Below are positions 59,683-64,000 of a stretch of 64,000 bases of DNA, one piece after another (the stretch's first letter is position 1; each line of letters begins with the position of its first letter). The position numbers were made by a program, and so were the translations under genes. The stretch comes from Candidatus Ligilactobacillus avistercoris (GTDB lineage: Bacteria > Bacillota > Bacilli > Lactobacillales > Lactobacillaceae). Under the pieces are notes generated by a model. The model saw only the letters and a list, made by a program, of their open reading frames with translations. It searched no databases and was not told where the DNA came from. The stretch lies in assembly GCA_019119415.1 (NCBI GenBank), contig DWXB01000011.1, positions 54,282 to 118,281 of the forward strand, given 5' to 3'.

Positions 59683-61827
59683 ATGCCGAAAGCGGCGAGT
59701 GCAACAACGACAACCACAAAGGAAAAGAAAACAACGAAGCGAAAAACGACCCGGCGGCGGGTGAAAAAAAACCTCGTGATTGTTGAATCACCGTCAAAGG
59801 CTAAGACTATCCAAAAGTACCTGGGATCACGGTATAAAGTAATGGCTAGTCTTGGGCACGTTCGCGATCTCCCTAAGAGTACGATGGGAATTGACGTTGA
59901 AAACAATTATGCCCCGCATTACATTTCAATTCGTGGAAAGGGTCCGGTAATTAAAGAATTGCGGAAAGAAGCGAAGAAAGCAAACCACGTTTACCTGGCA
60001 TCTGACCCCGACCGGGAAGGAGAGGCCATTGCTTGGCATTTGTCCTACCTTCTTGGACTTGACCCTAAGGATAAAAACCGGGTTGTTTTCAACGAAATTA
60101 CGAAGGATACGGTCAAGAACGCCTTTAAGACCCCCCGGGCGATTGATATGAGCTTGGTTGATGCACAGCAGGCCCGGCGGGTGTTGGACCGGCTTGTGGG
60201 ATATTCCATTTCACCGTTATTATGGGCAAAGGTTAAGCGGGGATTGTCAGCCGGCCGGGTGCAGTCCATTGCGCTTAACTTAATTATCCAACGGGAACAG
60301 GAAATCAAGGATTTTAAACCGGAAGAGTACTGGTCAATCGATGCCGAGTTCAAGAAGAACCGGACTAAGTTTACCGCTGCTTTTTATGGAGTTGACGGAA
60401 AGAAGACGGCCCTGCCAAACAATGAAGCTGTTCAGCAAGTCATGCAGCGGATTGATTCAAAGCAGCCGTTTGCCGTAACAAACGTTACAAAGAAGGAGCG
60501 CAAGCGGTTCCCGGCTTTACCGTTTACCACGTCGACAATGCAACAGACAGCTAATAATGCTCTCCGGTTTAGTACGGCAAAAACGATGATGGTCGCTCAG
60601 CAGCTATACGAAGGAATCAACATTGGCCGCGGTGGTGCGGTCGGTTTGATTACGTACATGCGGACCGACTCAACCCGGATTTCAACGGTTGCTAAGCATG
60701 AAGCGGCGCAGTTTATTAATGATGAGTATGGTGCGGAGTATGCAGCCGTAAAACCGCGGCGGGGAAAGTTACCGGAGGGTGCGCAGGATGCACATGAGGC
60801 AATTCGACCGTCATCGGTAATGCGGACGCCGGATTCAATTGCGAAGTACCTAACAAAGGACCAGTTACGGCTATATACGTTAATTTGGTCGCGGTTTGTG
60901 GCGAGCCAAATGACACCGGCAATTATTGATACGATGAAGGTTACGCTGGAACAGAACAACGTCCAGTACCGGGCCACCGGTTCAAAGATGAAGTTCCCGG
61001 GATTCATGAAGGTGTATAAGGATGCTAAGCGTAAGGATAACCAGCTTCCTGACTTGGCAGCGGGCGATACGGTGACGCTAGTAAGCAACCAACCAAACCA
61101 GCACTTTACCCAACCACCGGCTCGGTATACAGAAGCAGCTTTGATCAAAACCCTTGAAGAAAACGGGGTGGGGCGGCCATCAACGTACGCGCCAACGTTG
61201 AGTACAATCCAAAAGCGTTACTACGTTAAGTTAACGGCCCGGAAGTTTGCACCAACTGAACTGGGGATTATTGTCAATAATATTATTAAGGATTGTTTCC
61301 CAGATATTCTGAACGTTAAGTTTACGTCTAACCTTGAACAGGAACTGGACGACATTGAAGAGGGAAAGCGGCAGTGGGTTAAGGTCATTGACGAATTTTA
61401 CCAGCCCTTTGCTCAGGAAGTGGCAACCGCGGAAAAGAAGGTTGCGGCGATTAAAATTAAGGACGAACCGGCAGGCATTGACTGTGATGTCTGCGGGGCA
61501 CCGATGGTCATTAAGATGGGGCGGTACGGGAAGTTTTACGCTTGCAGTCGCTTCCCGGATTGCCGTAATACCAAAGCAATTACAAAGAAAATTGGGGTGA
61601 CGTGTCCCAAGTGTGGTAAGGGCGACGTTCTTGAACGGAAGTCGAAGAAGAACCGACTGTTTTATGGCTGTTCCCGGTATCCGGACTGCGATTTTGTTTC
61701 GTGGGACAAACCGGTTGGCCGGAATTGTCCGAAATGCGGGGCGTACCTAGTAGAAAAGAAGTCGCGGAAGGGGCTCCAGGTAAAGTGCAGTAGTTGTGAT
61801 TATGCGGAAGAACTCCAGCCGAAATAG
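59683..61827 (+). CDS. topA: DNA topoisomerase I
   Basis: TopA (714 residues) relaxes negative supercoils. A Thr/Lys-rich N-terminal tail (1-28, [20 protein letters not shown]) precedes the TOPRIM domain ([33 protein letters not shown]). The active-site tyrosine lies in [14 protein letters not shown]. Three C-terminal zinc-finger units end the protein ([56 protein letters not shown]). The ATG at 59683 follows AAAAGGAG by nine bases; a start nine codons earlier would overlap that site. It is followed 29 bases later by hslV. Confidence 0.97.
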   Translation: MPKAASATTTTTKEKKTTKRKTTRRRVKKNLVIVESPSKAKTIQKYLGSRYKVMASLGHVRDLPKSTMGIDVENNYAPHYISIRGKGPVIKELRKEAKKANHVYLASDPDREGEAIAWHLSYLLGLDPKDKNRVVFNEITKDTVKNAFKTPRAIDMSLVDAQQARRVLDRLVGYSISPLLWAKVKRGLSAGRVQSIALNLIIQREQEIKDFKPEEYWSIDAEFKKNRTKFTAAFYGVDGKKTALPNNEAVQQVMQRIDSKQPFAVTNVTKKERKRFPALPFTTSTMQQTANNALRFSTAKTMMVAQQLYEGINIGRGGAVGLITYMRTDSTRISTVAKHEAAQFINDEYGAEYAAVKPRRGKLPEGAQDAHEAIRPSSVMRTPDSIAKYLTKDQLRLYTLIWSRFVASQMTPAIIDTMKVTLEQNNVQYRATGSKMKFPGFMKVYKDAKRKDNQLPDLAAGDTVTLVSNQPNQHFTQPPARYTEAALIKTLEENGVGRPSTYAPTLSTIQKRYYVKLTARKFAPTELGIIVNNIIKDCFPDILNVKFTSNLEQELDDIEEGKRQWVKVIDEFYQPFAQEVATAEKKVAAIKIKDEPAGIDCDVCGAPMVIKMGRYGKFYACSRFPDCRNTKAITKKIGVTCPKCGKGDVLERKSKKNRLFYGCSRYPDCDFVSWDKPVGRNCPKCGAYLVEKKSRKGLQVKCSSCDYAEELQPK

Positions 61828-61856
61828 TGAATTATTAAGGGAAGAAGGAATTAATC

Positions 61857-62399
61857 GTGCCAACTAGTTTTCATGCGACGACAATTTGTGCTGTTCGCCA
61901 TAACGGTCACACTGCAATGGCAGGGGACGGTCAGGTAACAATGGGCGAAAAGGTGATTATGAAGAACAATGCCCGCAAGGTCCGGCGGATTTACCACAAT
62001 AAGGTTGTGGTGGGGTTTGCCGGGAGCGTTGCCGACGCGTTTAACCTCGAAGAGCGGTTTGAAAAAAAGCTTGAGGAGTACAGCGGAAACCTGCAACGGG
62101 CGGCCGTTGAACTTGCACAGGAATGGCGGACGGACCAAGCCCTTCAAAAACTGGAAGCACTGTTAATCGTAATGGATAAGGATAACCTGTTGCTTGTTTC
62201 GGGATCAGGTGAGGTCATCGAACCCGATGAGGATGTTCTCGCCATTGGTTCAGGGGGAAACTATGCCCTTGCAGCAGCCAAGGCGCTCACGCGGCACGCC
62301 AAGGAGATGGCGGCCGTTGATATTGCTAAGGCGGCCATTGATATTGCTGGGGGAATTGATATTTTTACTAACCACAACATCATTGCAGAGGAACTCTAG
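61857..62399 (+). CDS. hslV: ATP-dependent protease peptidase subunit HslV (ClpQ)
   Basis: HslV (180 residues) is the proteasome-like peptidase that assembles with HslU. It begins at a GTG behind AGAAGGA. As in Bacillus ClpQ, a short leader (about seven residues, ending FHA) comes before [10 protein letters not shown], so the catalytic N-terminal nucleophile (Thr, or the equivalent exposed after processing) must be uncovered by cleavage. The conserved [20 protein letters not shown] and [15 protein letters not shown] blocks follow. hslU starts 12 bases downstream. trmFO and xerC, frequent between topA and hslV in this group, are missing here. Confidence 0.95.
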   Translation: MPTSFHATTICAVRHNGHTAMAGDGQVTMGEKVIMKNNARKVRRIYHNKVVVGFAGSVADAFNLEERFEKKLEEYSGNLQRAAVELAQEWRTDQALQKLEALLIVMDKDNLLLVSGSGEVIEPDEDVLAIGSGGNYALAAAKALTRHAKEMAAVDIAKAAIDIAGGIDIFTNHNIIAEEL

Positions 62400-62411
62400 G
62401 GGGCATTTAAG

Positions 62412-63836
62412 ATGGATGAAATGGATAAAACGCCCAAGCAGATTGTAGCTGAGCTGAATAAGTACGTGATTGGCCAGGACGCGGCCAAAAAGTCGATTGC
62501 TGTGGCACTGCGTAACCGGTACCGGCGAATGCAGGTTCCGGCCGCAATGCGGGATGAGATCACCCCGAAAAACGTCTTGATGATTGGCCCAACGGGAGTA
62601 GGGAAAACCGAAATTGCCCGGCGGCTTGCCAAAATTGTGAATGCTCCGTTCGTTAAGGTTGAAGCAACGAAGTTCACGGAAGTTGGATACGTTGGCCGTG
62701 ATGTCGAATCAATGGTGCGGGACCTCGTTGAAGTAGCTTACAAGATGGAACAGGACGCTGCCTTTGCCCGGGTACGGGATAAAGCAACCCAGCGCGCTGA
62801 CGAGGACCTCGTGCGGGTGCTTGTGCCTGCCAAACCGTCTGCTAGCCAGCAAAAGCAGGCTCAGGAACGGTTTACGGCAATGATGCGTGACCTGCAGCGG
62901 GGAAAGATGCCTGATTTTAGTCAAGCGCTGCAACAGGAGGCGGAAGAAGACCACCTTTCACCGGAGGTTCAAGCAGAACGGCAGCGAGTTCGGCAGCAAC
63001 TGCAAAACGGTGAGCTTGAACAGCAGGACGTTACTATCCAGGTGACTGATCCGGGTCAAAGCGTAGGAAACAATGATATGCTCGGACAAATGGGAATTGA
63101 TTTAAGTGCAATGCAATCAATGCTTCCGCAGCGCCGGGTTACGCGGACAATGCCGGTTGCAGAAGCCCGGGAAGTCTTTATCCGGGAAGAATCAGCGCAA
63201 CTGGTTAATGATGCGGACCTTGCAGAGGCAGCCATTAAGCGGGCGGAAAACACTGGAATTGTTTTCATCGATGAAATTGATAAGATTACGGCAACTGGCC
63301 AACGAAATTCCGGTGAGGTTTCCCGGGAAGGGGTTCAGCGTGATATTCTGCCGATTGTTGAAGGTTCACAGGTGAAAACGAAGTACGGAATGGTCAGCAC
63401 GGACCACATGTTGTTCATTGCGTCGGGGGCGTTTCATGAAAGTAAGCCAAGTGATTTGATTGCAGAACTCCAGGGGCGTTTCCCAATTCGGGTTGAGCTT
63501 GACGATTTAGGGGTCGATGACTTTGTGAAAATCCTTACTGAACCACAAAATGCCCTGGTTAAGCAGTACATGGCGTTAATCGCAACCGATAACGTGAAGG
63601 TAACGTTTACGATTGAAGCCATTCAGCGGATCGCTCAGATTGCATATGATGTTAACCATGATACGGATAACATTGGAGCGCGGCGCTTACACACCATTCT
63701 GGAACGGCTCCTTGAAGATCTACTGTACGAAGGTCCAGATATGGGCGTTGGTGAGGTTACCATCACGGAAGCGTACGTGGACGAAAAGATTGGCAAGATT
63801 GCAAAGAACCAGGATCTTAGCCGGTACATTTTGTAA
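62412..63836 (+). CDS. hslU: ATP-dependent protease ATPase subunit HslU (ClpY)
   Basis: HslU (474 residues) is the AAA+ unfoldase that feeds substrates to HslV. The Walker A is IGPTGVGKTEIARRL and the Walker B VFIDEIDKI; sensor and C-terminal parts read ELQGRFPIRVELDDLG and NIGARRLHTILERLLEDLLY. Between residues about 110 and 225 lies the I-domain, a variable Gln- and Glu-rich helical insertion (QALQQEAEEDHLSPEVQAER). The C-terminus DLSRYIL is the conserved tail that docks into HslV. It is cotranscribed with hslV. An insertion-sequence end begins about 34 bases after the stop. Confidence 0.96.
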   Translation: MDEMDKTPKQIVAELNKYVIGQDAAKKSIAVALRNRYRRMQVPAAMRDEITPKNVLMIGPTGVGKTEIARRLAKIVNAPFVKVEATKFTEVGYVGRDVESMVRDLVEVAYKMEQDAAFARVRDKATQRADEDLVRVLVPAKPSASQQKQAQERFTAMMRDLQRGKMPDFSQALQQEAEEDHLSPEVQAERQRVRQQLQNGELEQQDVTIQVTDPGQSVGNNDMLGQMGIDLSAMQSMLPQRRVTRTMPVAEAREVFIREESAQLVNDADLAEAAIKRAENTGIVFIDEIDKITATGQRNSGEVSREGVQRDILPIVEGSQVKTKYGMVSTDHMLFIASGAFHESKPSDLIAELQGRFPIRVELDDLGVDDFVKILTEPQNALVKQYMALIATDNVKVTFTIEAIQRIAQIAYDVNHDTDNIGARRLHTILERLLEDLLYEGPDMGVGEVTITEAYVDEKIGKIAKNQDLSRYIL

Positions 63837-63876
63837 TCATAAATAACGAATAGTAAAAAAACGGTGGTTTGATATG

Positions 63877-63922
63877 CACCCCAAATCTTGGACAAAGTAA
63901 ATCCAAGATTTGGGGTGTTTTT
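63877..63922 (+). terminator. Hairpin at the IS end, likely stopping hslVU read-through
   Basis: A 16-bp perfect stem with a 9-base loop and TTTTT after it, placed directly before the transposase start. It would end the hslVU transcript and shield the transposase from outside promoters. Confidence 0.7.
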
Positions 63923-64000
63923 ATGCGCTTTTCAAAGCAAGATAAAATCAATATTTATCAGCTCTATCAACAAGATTATGGATATTCGAAGATCAAAGAA
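63923..64000 (+). CDS. Transposase orfA-like, N-terminal fragment
   Basis: Only 26 codons are present (RFSKQDKINIYQLYQQDYGY, then SKIKE), open to the window edge. The start of a helix-turn-helix is suggested by KINIYQLYQQDYGYSKI, as in the OrfA protein of IS3-family elements. The ATG directly follows the T run of the hairpin. Whether the full gene is intact cannot be seen. Confidence 0.55.
   Translation, partial: MRFSKQDKINIYQLYQQDYGYSKIKE

Larger units (their letters stand above)
63870..64000 (+). mobile_element. Left end of a probable IS3-type insertion sequence, cut by the window edge
   Basis: A candidate left terminal inverted repeat begins near TGATATGCACCCCAAATC, the form seen in IS150-group IS3 elements, and a transposase-like reading frame starts at 63923. 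Within the end, CACCCCAAATCTTGGA (63877-63892) is repeated inverted as TCCAAGATTTGGGGTG (63902-63917) and followed by T5, so it also forms a strong terminator-like hairpin. The right end, target duplication and full transposase are outside the window. Confidence 0.65.

Noticed and set aside
60597..61148. 183-residue minus-strand frame inside topA
   Set aside because: Antisense to a conserved essential gene, without start signals or motif.
1..64000. CRISPR array, prophage or toxin-antitoxin module
   Set aside because: No regularly spaced repeats, no phage structural or integrase genes, and no paired small genes with toxin or antitoxin motifs were recognised on either strand.

Overview
The window reads as a chromosome segment of a Gram-positive lactic acid bacterium, most likely a relatively GC-rich member of the Lactobacillaceae (Limosilactobacillus-like). 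Supporting features are the low-GC Gram-positive order dnaG-rpoD-trmK-nif3, uvrC-obgE, recU-pbp1A, gpsB-rnpB-rlmL-like, dprA-topA and hslV-hslU, T-box control of glyQS and pheST, AAAGGAGG-type ribosome binding sites, an LPxTG surface protein and a CIRCE-type element. Genus is an inference from gene order and a strong CGG-arginine bias; no rRNA gene is present to fix it.

Layout. 1-1.4 kb: two tandem DUF975 membrane proteins on the minus strand, the first cut by the window edge. 1.5-9.5 kb: glycine T-box, glyQ-glyS, dnaG-rpoD, trmK, a Nif3-like protein. 9.5-11.8 kb: pepT, engB and a MazG-like gene. 12-15.5 kb: an AT-richer insert with a LacI-type regulator, a DHDPS/NAL-family aldolase and an SSS-family symporter. 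15.5-30.9 kb: housekeeping genes (uvrC, obgE, oatA-like, NCS2 purine permease, rnz, an SDR, lapA-like, recJ, apt, yfhO). 31-36.8 kb: cell-wall cluster of pbp2B, two FemABX-type bridge enzymes and a membrane acyltransferase; codon use changes inside pbp2B and stays atypical to about 36.8 kb. 36.9-38.7 kb: LPDTG-anchored CAP-domain protein with coiled coils. 38.8-46.5 kb: lepA, a TrmH/SpoU methyltransferase, HD protein, HxlR regulator, phenylalanine T-box and pheST. 46.6-53.7 kb: EamA transporter, pbp1A-recU, YpsA-like protein, gpsB, RNase P RNA, a THUMP-type methyltransferase and a zinc-ribbon membrane protein. 53.9-56.2 kb: MFS efflux pump with DUF4811 partner, behind a CIRCE-like element and two tandem TGACA-N3-TGTCA palindromes. 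56.4-63.8 kb: DeoR-type regulator, murI, rnhB, dprA, topA, hslV, hslU. The window ends in the left part of a probable IS3-type insertion sequence.

Most genes are core metabolism and genome maintenance. The accessory signals worth most attention are: (1) both high-molecular-weight PBPs lack the canonical KTG box (KGG in PBP2B, KDG in PBP1A); (2) the PBP2B transpeptidase half looks imported together with the FemX pair; (3) a heat-shock-type CIRCE in front of a drug-efflux operon; (4) a nine-G tract inside the predicted promoter of a DUF975 gene; (5) a foreign-looking lacI-aldolase-symporter locus. No CRISPR array, prophage, tRNA or complete transposon was seen, and no wholly new multi-gene defence system is evident.
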